From Plasmodium relictum (taxonomy: Eukaryota > Apicomplexa > Aconoidasida > Haemosporida > Plasmodiidae): a stretch of 64,000 nt of DNA. Each line of letters begins with the position of its first letter. Position 1 is the stretch's first letter. Positions 24,357 to 38,090 of this stretch are shown here, in pieces. The notes under the pieces are model-generated. The model saw only the letters and a list, made by a program, of their open reading frames with translations, was not told the DNA's origin and searched no databases. A program made the translations under genes and the position numbers. The DNA is taken from contig NC_041688.1 of assembly GCF_900005765.1 (NCBI RefSeq), forward strand, positions 62,001-126,000, read 5' to 3'.

Positions 24357-24606
24357 TTAATTTTCTATTTTAAAATTCCATAATCCATCATTTAAGTAAT
24401 GTATATTTTCTATACATATGTCTTTATTTTTTTCCACTCTAAAAAATAAAAATATATATATGTGTGTGTATAAAAGTAAATTTAAAACATATTAAGACTT
24501 ATTACATTTCTTTAGTTGACATAGTTGTTATTCCAACAGCACAAGCATACTCTTTATTTTCTGCCGTAATTTGCTAAAAAAAAATAAATAAAATAAATAT
24601 ATAAAA

Positions 24607-24645
<39 letters not shown>

Positions 24646-25406
24646 ATATATATATATATATATATTAGTAGTGAAAAAAAAAAAAAAAAATTACAATAAC
24701 TTTATTAGCTTCAACATCTTCTTCTAATTTTCCTCCAGGAGATGTAACTCCTGGGCACATTATGTTCGATCCTCTCAAGACATGTTTGACTGCTCCCTTA
24801 TCAACTTGAATTTTTGGCATCATAAATGGGTCTAAGAAAAAAAAAAAATTTTTTTTAAGTAAAAATAATATTTTCCTTTTTTTTTTTTATGTATGCAATA
24901 TTGTCTCTTTCTTTTCCTTTACACTTATGCACTAATTTTAAACTAGGAATCCAGGGACCATTTCTAATTTGAAAAAAAAGAAGTTCTTGGTTTCCAATAA
25001 TTACTGTTACATGATTTATACTAATAAAAGAATATAATATATAAATATATATATATATGTATTCTTTATTTTATTTTATTTTTTATACGGATAAAAAGTA
25101 ACTGTAAGTATATTTAATTTTATTTCTATTTTTTTTAACCATTTTCCAAGAAATAGAGGACCTTTTTTAGGAAAAATGTTTTCTATGAAATCTTCTAATT
25201 TAGGATATTCTTTTAATATCTTTAAAAAAAAAAAAATAATATTTTTTATTAAAGTTAAATTACTTATTATTCCATAGGAAGATAAAAAAAAAAAAAAATA
25301 CTTTAATATAAAATAAAAAATAAAATACCGTTGCCTTAATGCTTCTTTGTACTGAAGATTTCATCAAATTCTGAGATGAAATGTTATCAATGGAAAAACT
25401 TTTCAT
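24357..25406 (-). CDS. MCTS1: MCTS1/Tma20-like translation factor (PUA domain)
   Basis: Six small exons: 25406-25329, 25219-25140, 25020-24923, 24831-24695, 24573-24506 and 24438-24357. All intron phases agree and the joined length, 180 residues, equals the family's usual 181. Residues 1-95 form the MCTS1 N-terminal domain ('[12 protein letters not shown]', '[20 protein letters not shown]'). Residues 100-180 form the PUA domain with the signature '[14 protein letters not shown]' and end '[15 protein letters not shown]'. With DENR, MCTS1 binds the 40S subunit in re-initiation and recycling after termination. Introns are about 75-120 bases, and intron 4 holds an AAAT/AT microsatellite. The six pieces are each too short to stand out alone, so the gene is easily missed by simple ORF calling. 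Confidence 0.95.
24605..24666. repeat. (AAAT)n followed by (AT)n in MCTS1 intron 4
   Basis: About ten AAAT units running into AT dinucleotides, wholly inside the intron between exons 4 and 5. Confidence 0.85.
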
Positions 25407-26599
25407 GTTTCATAATTTTTTTGTAATATTTTATTTAGTTTTAGAAGAAAAAAAAAATTTATATGAAGTATTTTAAATTTATTTCTATCAGCTCATGAAA
25501 ATATCTGAAAATTTTTTCTTTTTAAATAATTATTTTTCGTGTAAATATTTTAAAATACTCAAAAAAAAAAAAAAGATTTAAATTTTAATATAAAAATATA
25601 TTTTATTTACTTTATAAATAAATGCTTCATGTATTTTTTAAAAATAAAAATTATAAAATTACTATTATAATTTTTGTAAAAAATTTTTTTTTTTTTATAT
25701 TCCATATATATAAGGATATAATTTAATTTGAAAATATCATCTTAGGCTTTAAAAAAAAAACAAATTTAAAATAGAGATGAAGCATTATATATGAAGTAAT
25801 ACAAATAAAATAAATTTAAATTGAATTTATAAAAAAATAAGCAGTATTCAATGGAATGATAAAAATAAATGACTTCTTTAAAAAAAAAATATATATTTTT
25901 TAGAAGATTATGTAATAGAATAATAGAATCTTTATAACTTAAATATTGAATTTTTTTTTAAGAAAAAAAGTGTATTTATATTTAGTTTATTCATTTTTTT
26001 TTGAAAAATATATTAATTAAATATTTATTACTATTTTTATAAAATATAAAAATTTAATACCAAAAAAAAAAAAAAAGAAAAAATATATATAAAACTATGT
26101 GTGACATAACGAAAATACTAAAACTTGTAGATTAAAAATTATGGAAATAGAAAAAAAAAAAAAAGTAGAAATGTGCGAAATTTTAAAAATATACAGAATA
26201 AAAAATACAAAAAATACAAGCATACAAAAATATAAAAATAATCAAAATAAATCACAAAATGAATACAAAAAACATAAGGGATCGTGTAAATTTGTGGAAA
26301 ATTTTAATTATAAACTTATTTATGTAAATGAGTTTCTCTTTCCATAAAAACAAAATGAAAAAAAAAAAAAAGAAGGTATATATATATTTATATACTAATT
26401 TTTTTTTCTAATATGTGTATGTAATTTTATCTTTAATTATATTTTTTTTCTTTTCCCTTTCTCTTTATTTTTATAAAAAAAGAAATATTCATGAATTCTA
26501 ATAACTTTTTCTAAGTTTAAAAAAATAGTAAGATTGAGAATATTTTAAATATGCCAATTTCAAGATTAAAAATTAATATATGAAAACAAAATTCCTTAT
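25407..26599. other. intergenic between MCTS1 5' end and large Asn-rich gene
   Basis: Tandem (both minus-strand) gene spacer, about 1.2 kb. It contains the MCTS1 promoter and the neighbour's 3' UTR. A Lys-rich 68-codon plus-strand frame at 26141-26347 is unsupported. Confidence 0.5.
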
Positions 26600-27059
26600 T
26601 TAATCCTTCTGCTCATTGCCACTTTGATTTCCTATAGGATTATTTTTATCATCATCTTTATTGTTATTTTCTTTATCTTTGCTACTGTTATTTTCCTCTT
26701 GATTTTTTATTTCATCTGTATTTGAGTCATCACTTAGTGAACATAAAGTCAGTGGTAAGTGATGTGAAACAAAGAAGGAAGTGGGTGTTTTGAATGATTC
26801 AGCATTGATATCCATTTTATTAGATTTTAGTTTTTCAAGAAGTTTTGAAAACATTCCATTTTCATTTAAATCTTGCATTGATCTTAATTGACTTTTTACA
26901 TCATCATTTGATATCATTCTTCCTTCAATAAGCTTAGCAAATGCATTTAAATTTACTTCTACTTTACTTAAATAATCTAATAATCCAATTCTATGTTTTA
27001 TTCCTTCAATAATCTACGAAAAAACAAAAATGATTAAGATATGAAGTTATATTTGTATG

Positions 27060-27090
<31 letters not shown>

Positions 27091-30000
27091 TATTCATTAC
27101 TTTTTTTTGTATTAATTTTTTATTTTGTTTATTTTCATTTTTCCATTCTTCTCTTATTTGATTTAAAGAATATTCTATATCCATATCCCACTTTATATCC
27201 TTTAAAAAAAAATACGTATGCATATATATATATATATATATTTACGTTAAGTTTTATTTTATTTATTTTCTATTTTACTTGAATTAAATTCATTATTGTC
27301 ATATTAGAAGGATCAAATTTATTTTCAATTGTTTCCCCAATAGCTGGAAAAACTACATCATCTATATTAACATCTAATTCAATATTTGCTTTCTTTATTT
27401 CATCAAAACTTAAGTGAAATTCATTTACTGTTTTTTCTCCATATAATGATATAAGAGAATTAATAATATTATTAGGATCTATATTAATTGACTCTAAAAT
27501 TTCACATATTTTGTTCCATTCCTTTATTAATAAATTCATACATTCACTTTGTTTTTCCCAATATTTACATATCAGCTTATGCTCTTCTATTTTTATTTCT
27601 TTTTCTTTTGCACTCATTTTAGATTTTATAGTTTCTTCTTTTTTCTACAATAAAAAAAAAAAAAATATATATTTATATATATATGATTATATATTTTAAT
27701 TTTTTCTATTATTTTTCTTATGTCTAATAGTTTTAAGCTATTCAAAACATCTGCATCTCTTTTTTTTAAATTTATATTATTTTTCTATAATTATTTTATT
27801 AGAAATATTTTTTTTATTTTTATTTCTTTTTTTTACCAATTGATCATCTTTAGAAGGAGCTACAGCATTTGCTTCTAAGAATTTTTTTTTTATTTCTGAA
27901 TTTATTTGATTTCCTAATAATGCAATTAACTTTAAAATCATTTTTTTCCTTTTCTCATTAAAAACTTCTTTTATTTCAGCTCGTTCCATACTTTTTGTAA
28001 TGAATTTATAGTAATTGTTAGAAACCTATAATGAAACATTAAGTTATGTACATTATAATTTTATTTATTTATTTATTTACTTATTTTTTTTTTTTGTTGT
28101 TGTCATTTTTTAATTACTGTAAGAGCCAAGCTTAAAAGTCTTGCATTATTATTTTTCCCAACTAACTGTGAATAATCTAATGGTTCCATATAATATTTTT
28201 CAAAAGGATTAGGTATATCATATTTTTCTAATAAGCCAGTAACATGTTGAATTTTTTTTAATTTAATTTCAGTTGCTTTTTTAACTTTACTTGAATCTAA
28301 AACAATTTTATTATTTAAATCTTTTTTTTTCTCATTCTTCGATTTTATTTTGGATTCATCAAAAATAGAGGCTCTTCTTTTTTCCGTAACTTTTTTGTCA
28401 ATTTTCAAATTTTTTAATTCTTGCGATAATATATGATCTTCTATTTTTTTATTTAATTCTTTATTTTTATCTATGTTATCTTCATTTTGTGATATCGTAT
28501 TATTTTTATCTTCATTATTAATTAATGATTTACTATCATATTCATTATTTGATAATTTAAATTTTACGCTTAAAGATGAGCCGCTTTTATTTCTTAATGA
28601 AGTTCCCCTGATAATTGATTTCAGCTACAAATAAAAGAATATATATATATATATAAGTACATAAAAAATCAAATTTAAAAAAAAAAGAATATAACATGTA
28701 TATATAAATTAATTATGCAATGTTACGTTTTTATCATTTTCTATTCCATTTAATGATTCCTTTGATTTCTCAAGAGATTCTTCAAAGAAAAAAAAAAAAA
28801 TAATAAATAATAAAAATAAAGTAATATAGAATAAATTTTAAGATTTATATGTTTTCAAAAAATTAAAATGATGTTATCTTTGAATAATTATTTTTTATAC
28901 CTTTTAACGATTCATCAGATATAGGAACAACACATGATGCTATATTTGGAATTTCGTCATTTTTTTGATGATAATTGGTAGTTATTATATGTTGCTTTAC
29001 ACTCATATTTGGATTAACAAAAAGTGGAGATGGAGACTGTAAAGTGACATGTGTAATATCATCATATTCAGCTACTTCTACTACTGATTTAGGTATTAAT
29101 GCATATATTTTTTTATCTACATTCTCATTTTTTGATAAAGCTTTTAATGCATAAGGATCAACTTTTTCATTTAAAGGAATTGCTGTACTATACATATCAA
29201 CTAATGATTTACCATAATCTATTTTTTTTTTTTTTTTTTTTACTTGTTTCTTATTTTCAGCTGGAAGTCTAATTATTGTCAATGAACCTTTTTCTATACA
29301 TATATACAAAAAAAAAAAAAAAAAAAATTACATAAAAAATTGAAAGAAATTATGGCATTAAATAAAAGATATACATAAATCTATTTTTATTTTTTTTAAG
29401 CTATATTTATATAAATAAATATTTATTTAAAAAATTTACCATTTTGAGAATCGTATAAATAATTATTTGAATAATTTCTAATATCTTCATGTTTTTCTAT
29501 ATCTAAAAAAAAAGGAATTACATTATATACACATATAAGTATATTTACGTATAAAAACAATTATTATTTCTAAGAGTAAATACCTGAATATTGTGCATTT
29601 GCATATGTATCATTTCTATAATCATCATATGATTTTCTATCAGATGTATTATCAATATTTGGATAGCATTCAGATGAAAAGTTTTTAAAATTACGGCTAT
29701 ACTGATTATTTTTATAATTTTCTTTTGTTGAATTTAACGTGATATCATGGCAAGGTCTTTTAATTCCCCTTTCATTCATATATTTATAGTTAATTTTTTT
29801 CTTATAATAATTCTTATCATTTCTTAGATATTCTTTTTCCATCTGTAATTCATCATTCATGTTTTCATATAATTCATTATTATCATAAGAATCTGAGGAA
29901 TGGTATCTATTGTATTCTTCTTCATTTATTTTATTATAATTCATAATGTTTTTATTTAAATAATTCATCTCTATATTTTCTATATTTTTTGCTTGTTTTC

Positions 30001-31897
30001 TTAATTGTTTATCATCATATTTTGGTGAGCTATATTGATTTATATTTTTTATATTATTTTTATAATCTCTTGAATTATCTATCATACTTCCCTTAGATAT
30101 TTTATTTTCATTTATTATACCTTCAATTCTATTATCATAAGCAATATTGCTTATGCCATCATTCCCAAATTCAGGTGATGATTTTCCACTATCGTTTTTA
30201 TTATACTCATAATTTTTTGCAATAAGATCATTTTCTCCTTTATCTAAAAATCTTTGTTTATCCATGGCATTATTATTAACATTTTGTATATTATCCTTTT
30301 TAAAGGAAGGTTTTTTATTACTTTTTTTTAAATTATATTCATATTCTGATGAATACATAAATTCTCTTGAATTTGCTTTATTACCTAAATTTTGATCATT
30401 AACTACATTATTAGTTCCCATATATTTACTTTCTTGTTTTATATCATTTATAGATATTTTTTTCTCTTCTATATATTCCATATTATTTTTTAAATTATTT
30501 TCCATATTATTATCTTTTCTTGAGTTTAAATTTAAATCTAAAAAATTTGGAGTAAACTTCTTTTCATAATTATTTTGATTAGAGTAATTAGAATCAATTG
30601 TACTCAGTGATAAGTTATGATATTCTTTTTTTCTATTTCCATCTTTGTCTGGTAAATTTTGATTTGGAAGAACATTAGCTTCTTTTTTTGAGGAAGAAAA
30701 ATTGTGATATTTATCTCTTATATTAGAATTATGATACATTAACAAATTGTTATTACTTATTCTATCTTCATTTATATCATCACTATATTTATTAAGGCTT
30801 CCAATTTTTTTAGAAGGTAGCATCATATTTTTGTCTTTTGATATAAATGAAGATGCTCCATTTATTGTAGTTTTTTGTATATTTTTATTTCTCTGAAATT
30901 CACTATTTACATTAGTTATTCTATTATCAGTAACGTTATTATTTTCAGAAAAATCCTTATCATTTAAATTTTCTTTTTGTATATCATTTTTAAAAACTTC
31001 CTTATTAATATTATTACTACTTACTTCATTTATATTTCTATGGTAATTTATATCTCTTTGAACATAAGGAGATGGTAATACTATCATAGAATCGCTCAAC
31101 TCTGTTTGTAAAAATTTTTTTTGATTTCTATTTACCTTAGAAAACTTTAAATTCATATTATTTTCGTTATTTACATAGTTATAATCATTTTTTTGAAATA
31201 GTATACTTTTTTGATTAAAATTATCATAATTCTCATTATTATTTCTACTATATTCATAATTTTGTTTTTTGTTACTTGGAAAACACTCAATATTACTTGA
31301 ATTCTTATTTTTTATTATCATTTCTTTATTAGGAAGTGTTTTATAATCATTATAATTTCTTTGTATATTATTATTATTAATGTTATTATTAATATTTATA
31401 TCATTATAAGCATAATTAGAATTTAGATTATTTTCTTCATTAAACTGTTCTAATCTTCTAATTTTTGATCTATCTTTTACTACATTATCATCGAAAAACT
31501 TCCTCTCCGCATAATTTTTATTTAAATTTTCATTTACTTTATGATTCTTCGGTTTCATGTATTCTTGTTCATTATTATTGTTAATATTCAATTTATCATA
31601 ATATATTTTTTTTTTTAAGTTTGTATTATTATATAACTTATTTTTTATCATACTTTCTTTTCCTATTTCTTTATTATTTATATCTTTATTGTTTTTATAA
31701 TTGTACATTATTTCATTACTCATTTCTTTTCTTCTGTTTAAACTATTCGGAAAATTTTCATTAATAATAGAATTATGCTCAATAGTATCCTTAAAAGAAA
31801 AAAATTTTTCTGCTCTACTTTTTTTTATATTTAAAATATCATTTACATCTTGTTTACTTTCTATATTTGAAAATTGGTTTCTATTATAATTAGGCAT
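26600..31897 (-). CDS. large multi-exon Asn-rich protein of unknown function
   Basis: Exons by splice signals and phase: 31897-29584, 29502-29440, 29293-28901, 28779-28727, 28624-28118, 28025-27837, a doubtful 27784-27749, 27644-27279, 27199-27101 and 27013-26600; about 1465 residues without the doubtful exon. The first exon (771 codons) is Asn/Lys/Ser low complexity with no fold. The later exons are far less biased and look conserved: a segment with 'STAIPLNEKVDPYALKALS', one with 'PFEKYYMEPLDYSQLVG', then an all-helical C-terminal third ('LICKYWEKQSECMNLLIKEW', 'RIGLLDYLSKVEVNLNAF'). A Lys/Asn/Asp-rich tail ends the protein. No catalytic motif, signal peptide or membrane segment was seen. 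I do not recognise it; the helical C-terminal third suggests a scaffold or complex subunit. Confidence 0.75.
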
Positions 31898-32418
31898 AGT
31901 GATATATTTTTCATTAAAAAAGATAACATAAATATATATATATATTTAATATTAAAAATTTTAACCGTTTATAATTTTTTTCTTTTTAAAAAATAATCTT
32001 ACATCATTTAATAAAATCACACAAATATATATATGTATATTCGTATATTTTTTTAAAAAATGTAGCACTAAACAAAAATGTTTAAACAAATGAAATAATT
32101 TTATAAAAAATTAAGAAATATAGAAATTTTATAAATTTAAAAATTTATTTACATTGTAAAGAAAATTATATATATATATATATATGTATGAATGTATGTA
32201 TATTTATATATTTATAATATTTATGCATTTTGTATATTTAAATTTTCTTTTTTTTTTTTTTTTTTTTTGTATCATTTGTTTATCAAAAACATTCAAGTTT
32301 CATTTTGATATAACAAGACATAATAGTATAGTTTAAAATGTTAACTTTTTTTATCTGTAAAATCTTAAAAAAAAATTTATTATCTTCGATATATATATTT
32401 TTTTTTTTTTTACCTAAG

Positions 32419-32468
<50 letters not shown>

Positions 32469-33434
32469 TAATGGGTATTTTTTTCTTTTTATTTTTCCAT
32501 TGATATTCTAGTAAAAAAATATTATTTTAAAGATTTTGAAGTATTATAAATTTTCATTCAAAAAAAATTTTACAAAAATTAAAATATAAAAAATAATAAT
32601 ATTTCGAAAAAAAAAAAGAGCTTATAAATATTATATCATTATATTTAATATATAATCGTTATATAAAAGAGAAATTTGGGAATATTTTAAGTTTTTATAT
32701 TTTTAATTAAATTTTTTTTTTTTTTATTATACGCTTAAAACAATATAAAAACAAAAATGCGCTAAATTTTTATTATAATATTTTTTTTTTTTTTTTTGTG
32801 TGTGCATAGATTATTGTCAGCGTATTTTTGTTTACTGGACACTTTTTTAATTAAGATATATTCCTAAAACAAATATATGAATATACATATATATATACAC
32901 GTATATATAATATATATATACAAATATAAATATATATATATAAATATATATATATTTATATATATATGTATATTATTAAATTAAAAAAATATAATATAGC
33001 TAGAATTATATAATTTTTTCTTACCTAATTTCTATTTAATAATATAAATCTGCTTCATATTTTAAAATTATTATTGGTTATTCAGAAGTGCGCTATTTTT
33101 TTTTTTTATAAAAATATACTTTTTTTTTATTAAGGAACATGAAATATAAAAACAATTTAACAGCATTTTGTTAGGATAACTTTTAATTAATCATTATTAT
33201 TATTATTATTATTTATTATAATTTTTAATTTTTTGTGGTGGTAATTATCAATTAAAAACATTGAATTTTTTATCAGAACAAATTAAAAAAAAGTAATGCA
33301 AAATATTCATAAAGAAGGTAATAAAAAAAAAAATAAAGTCGTAATATTCTAAAAACTAAAAAAAAAATTAGGAGATACAATATTTCAATAAAAAAAATTA
33401 TAAATAAAATAGTTCTCAAAAATACATATATATA
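31898..33434. other. intergenic between TIC22 3' end and large Asn-rich gene 5' end
   Basis: About 1.5 kb of very AT-rich spacer with several long (AT)n stretches. Nothing coding recognised. Confidence 0.55.
32421..32466. repeat. (AT)23 microsatellite
   Basis: The longest uninterrupted AT run in the window, in the promoter side of the large Asn-rich gene. Confidence 0.92.
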
Positions 33435-34671
33435 TTAAAAATATGTTTTCTTTATTCCAATTCTTTTTAATTGATCTAAATAATTTAAGCTTTTAAAACT
33501 TGGTATAAAGCCAAAATATTTATGATTATTCTGAAGAAAAAAAATAAAAGGTTTAGACATATTTTTTATTATATATTTACTTTTTATATTATGTAAATAG
33601 CAAAATATATAAAAGCATTAAAAGGTAAAATAAAATAGATTTAATAAAAGGAATGTAAAATACAAAAAAAAAAAGTAATGAATACATATAAAATAAATTG
33701 TTATTAAGTGTAATTATTCAAACTACATTATTAGAATATAGAAAAAAAAAAAACTTGTATAAAAAAATCAATTTTTAAAAAATATATATGATTAAAGTAT
33801 ATATATATTACATTCTATATTTTATAAAATATACAAAATTTATTATTAACATGTATATATATATATGTATGCATGATACTATTTTATTTTATTTTATTCT
33901 TCTCTTTACCGAAAAAATTAAATCAACAAAATTGAGTACTTTGATTTTGTAATTTTTTATGTTAGAATTTTCAAATTTTTCTTCAATAGTTTTTTTTAAA
34001 TCTTCTAGGTCAAAAAATAAAGGTATAATGTTCTTTGAATCACGTTGTATGTATAATCCTTCTGCATAAAAAATTGGAAATATTAAGTCACTTTTTTTTT
34101 TATAAGACAAAAAAATTAATGCATTTTGAATTTGCTTTTTGGATGGCATTAATTTCCAATATATGTTATTCTTTTTTATGTCTTCATTTCTCTTTTCCAT
34201 TCTTTTTAAAAGTAAGAATTCTTTTATTAAATTGTATGCCTTTTCCATACTAATACTATGAATTTTTATATTACTACTATTTTTTATACCATTATTTTTT
34301 TTTATTTCATTTAGCATAGTTTCTGCATCATATGGACATAAGAATAAGTAAACTACTTGTTTATCATTTTCTTGAAATATATATGGTGAATCGTTATGAT
34401 TTGTTAAAATGTAAACTGGTATGACATTCAGTTTTTCTTCAATAGATCTTTCATAATATTTTTTTTTCCAAAAATTAATATTTATTCTATTTCTGAGTAC
34501 ACACAAATTATGTCGAAGCAACTTCTTTCTGTATATCCCTTCATTTGAAACTAAAATGTTAAGACATTTTTTAAGATGAGAAGAAGATTTTAACGCTTTT
34601 GCCGTATTTAATAAATATATACATAAAAAAAAAAAAAAATACATTTTAAAATATAAATTATTGTTTATCAT
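33435..34671 (-). CDS. TIC22: apicoplast TIC22-like import protein
   Basis: Two exons, 34671-33910 and 33530-33435, phase 0 across a 379-base intron; 285 residues. It starts with a signal peptide ('MYFFFFLCIYLLNTAKA', preceded by a few residues) and a basic stretch, a bipartite apicoplast leader. The mature part matches Tic22: 'VIPVYILTNHNDSPYIF', 'VVYLFLCPYDAETMLNEIK', a Met-Pro-Ser-Lys repeat start, 'PLFFDLEDLKKTIEEK' and 'KVLNFVDLIF'. The second exon adds the 31-residue end 'FGFIPSFKSL...'. Tic22 proteins act in the intermembrane space of plastids as chaperone-like factors of protein import. The same gene sits next to a sugar transporter in P. falciparum, from memory. Confidence 0.88.
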
Positions 34672-34689
34672 TTATAATACTTTTACTCA

Positions 34690-34726
<37 letters not shown>

Positions 34727-35683
34727 AACTTTTTTTCATGATGTATGAATTTTATAATGAACTGTAATTTAAAAATAAAATCTCTTTTTATGAATCTTAT
34801 ATTTTCACTACATTGAAGTATTTTTATTTTTAAATTATCTTATGAGCATTTTTTAAATCACATCTTTATTTTAGTTAATTTTAATTTTATATATTATTTT
34901 TTTTATACATAATTTCGAGTTTTTCCTTTAAAATTTTTCTCTTTTAATAATTATCTTTTTAAAATATCTTATCTATTTTTATCCATAGATGTTATCATTT
35001 CGCTTTTTTTTTATAATATAAATAGAAAGTATAATTATAAAAAAAGAGCACAAATCAAGTAAATATTGTGAAAATTACATTTTTCTTGTACTTTTTTTCA
35101 AACAACACTTTATAGATAAATAAGCAGTTAAGATATTCTATTATTACTAATATTCTTTTATATGTTTAGTTAATCATTTGAAATTCGTTCTTATCATAAG
35201 TATTCATTTATTTTAATTTTTTTTTTTTTTTAAACTTCTATTTAAAATTATTTTAGTTTGAATCTCACACTTCTGATGTTTTTCTTTTATAAAGAACAAA
35301 TATGTGTACTTTAAAAAATATAAATTTATAAAATTATTAAATAAAAATTTTTTTTGAATTATAAACAAATACAAATATTTTAATTTTGTAACAGATTTAA
35401 AAAGAAAAAAATGAGTATGTAAAAAATGACATAAGTATGTTTTTAATTAAAAAAAAATAAAAATGAAATAAATTTACAATTATATGAAAAAAATATATTA
35501 GACTTTTTTATTAATTTTTTAAGATAGCAACCAATGCTAAATCATTAAATAAAATCATATAAGTTCAAGAAAAAACTATGAATGTAGGAAAATGAAAAAG
35601 AAAAAAATAAATATGCATAATTTTACTGTACACCAAAACATGAGACAAATTTTTAAAAAAAAAAAAAAAAACATTCGATAATT
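34672..35683. other. intergenic between TIC22 and MFS transporter
   Basis: About 1 kb, both genes on the minus strand; AT-rich with no recognised feature. Confidence 0.5.
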
Positions 35684-37542
35684 TTAAATTAAATTTTGGT
35701 TATCTATTTTGGAAAACGGTAGTAATATTTTTCCTGGATTTAATGGATCTTCAGCACATTTTCCGCTTTTCCTTAACTTTGTACCTTCTAGAATTTTCTA
35801 TAAAATAAATATGTATGCATATATGTACTTATTTATTTATTGTTTTACTTGCTTATTCATTTACATGTTTCATTTAATTTTTTTTTAAATGATGTATATA
35901 AATAAATACGCAATCATTTAAATAGTTATTTTTAAAAAAATAACATAAATTATATAATAATATTAATTTGTATAATTTAATATATAAAAGTACGTTAATA
36001 TAATTTAAATACCTCATGCAAGTTTCTATCAATTGGATAAAAAAACATTGTAAAACAAATTATTAAAAATGTGATAGATATGAAACCAGCAAAGGCAGAT
36101 CTAATAGCCCATGTTAATTTTTCATTTGCAGCATTTTTTGAATTATCGTAACCAAATAAATTTATATAATATAAAGAAAATTTTAAACCAATTCCAGCAA
36201 TTAAATTTGCAAAGCACATAAAAAATCCTGAATATTTAGCATCATTTCTTATTCCATTTAAAAATTCATCATAATCAATAACATCGGCTTTCATAGCTTC
36301 TGGCGTAGAAAAAAATGATCCAACTGATAATCCTCCAATAACGCAAAAAAAAAGAAATAACTTTTCCTCGTTTTTTTTAACAACAAAAGAGCAAGTAGTT
36401 AATGATATACATAATAATCCTGCAGATAATATATATTTCCATTTTTTACTATGAAATGAAAATAATTTACTCAAACATATCCAAAATGGAATCCCTATAA
36501 TAGCTGAAGTTGTAAAAAATAAAGGAGACCAATTTATTAAAAAAGTAGATTCAATAACATATCTACAAAAATAAGGCAATAGCATTGGAGAAACAGCACC
36601 AGATAATAATGTGAATGAGTATGCTGTAAGTAGTAATTTGAATGGTTTATTTTTAAACATATTTTTTATAATTTTATAATTATTTTTAAAAGAATTATTT
36701 CTATCTAACATATCTGAGTTCCACATTTCTTTTGTTGATCCATTATCTCTTAATACTGCTAATATTACAAATATTCCTATTAAATATAAAATACTATATA
36801 TTATTGTTATTATGAACATTTGCTTCCTCACATTTTTCATATCATCATCTAAAATAGAGCCTAAGATACCATTCAATAAACCGCATGATGTAGACCCTAT
36901 AACTGATACAGCTGATGTTAATAACTTTTTTTATAAAAATTATATATATAAATTTTATTTTTTTTTGTAGAATAAATATATATATAAAAATGGCGTTTTT
37001 TTTTTTTTTTTTAATTTTTACTTTTTATATTAAAAGTATAAGAACAAATAACATTCTTTCAAAATTTTATTATTACTTGCAATTTTGATCTTTCATCATA
37101 ATCATAAGTTAACTGAGAAGCTAATGAATGATGAGCTACTTCACTACATCCCCAAGACATACCAAAAATTATAGACAAACTATATGACCATATTTTTAAA
37201 TTCCCTATTGAATTTATTTTTATAGGGGGATTTAATAATAAAAAAAAAGAAACTAAAAAGAGAAAAAAATAATGAAAAATATGAAAAAAGGAAAAATTTT
37301 TAAAATACATAAATTATCAAAAATAAATGAATATAACATGTAGAAAATTATAATTTTATAATAATTAAAAAATACCTGCTTGAAAAATAGAGGAAACCAA
37401 TAAGAAAGGTTTTCTTTTTCCATACGTTTTAAAAATATATCCTTTAGATATATCACTAATACAACCAAATATGGGTTCACTAAAAGCATATGTAAACATT
37501 AAAGTTAAATGAACATTTCCAACGGTTTCTTTTAAAAAAAAA

Positions 37543-37594
<52 letters not shown>

Positions 37595-38090
37595 TTATTA
37601 TTTTTTTAAATTATTTTATTATTTATCATACTAGAACTTAAACCTATAATATCAGTATAAAAAAAAGAAGCATAGGTAGTTGAAATTAAATTCATTCCAC
37701 CAACTCCAATCATGGGGCAAGCAAAACTAAATATAGTAGTCCATTTCAATTTTTTTTTTTTTTTTTTATTTTTGAAATCTTCATTGTCTGAATCTAAATC
37801 ATTTAATTATTTTTAAAACATAAATTAATCATTATACAATATTAAATTTGTATACATATTGTATATATATGTATTTTATATTTAACAAATTTTAATACTA
37901 TACATGTCGAATAAGTTGGTAGAGAATTATTTGATAAAAGTTTTTCTGAAGTATTATAAATTTCATCTTCATTTACATTTTGGTTTTCATTCAAATTATA
38001 ACTATTTTTGTTATTCATTATTTCAAAACTACCGTTATTCAAATTTTTATTAAAGTAATTTTCTACATTTTCAGTATTATTATTTATCAT
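35684..38090 (-). CDS. MFS sugar transporter (GPH/sucrose-type)
   Basis: Six exons: 38090-37904, 37793-37632 (or from 37787), 37528-37376, 37252-37077, 36924-36013 and 35797-35684; phases agree, about 567 residues. Residues 1-85 are an Asn-rich cytosolic N-terminus ending in a Lys run. Twelve membrane helices follow from 'TTIFSFACPMIGVGGMNL'. The MFS loop 2-3 motif appears as 'SDISKGYIFKTYGKRKPFL', and the GPH-family 'ADVIDYDEFLNGIRNDAKYSG' lies near the end of the second half. The C-terminal 45 residues, in their own exon, are cytosolic. The family contains cation-coupled disaccharide carriers; the substrate here is unknown. Two in-frame acceptors six bases apart begin exon 2. It diverges from the thioredoxin gene. 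Confidence 0.9.
37545..37589. repeat. (AT)n microsatellite in MFS intron 2
   Basis: About 22 AT units just upstream of the exon 3 acceptor, replacing much of the usual polypyrimidine tract. Confidence 0.88.

Noticed and set aside
26141-26347. 68-codon Lys/Asn-rich plus-strand frame
   Set aside because: A-tract translation between two minus-strand genes; no conserved-looking segment, although it is not excluded by sequence alone.
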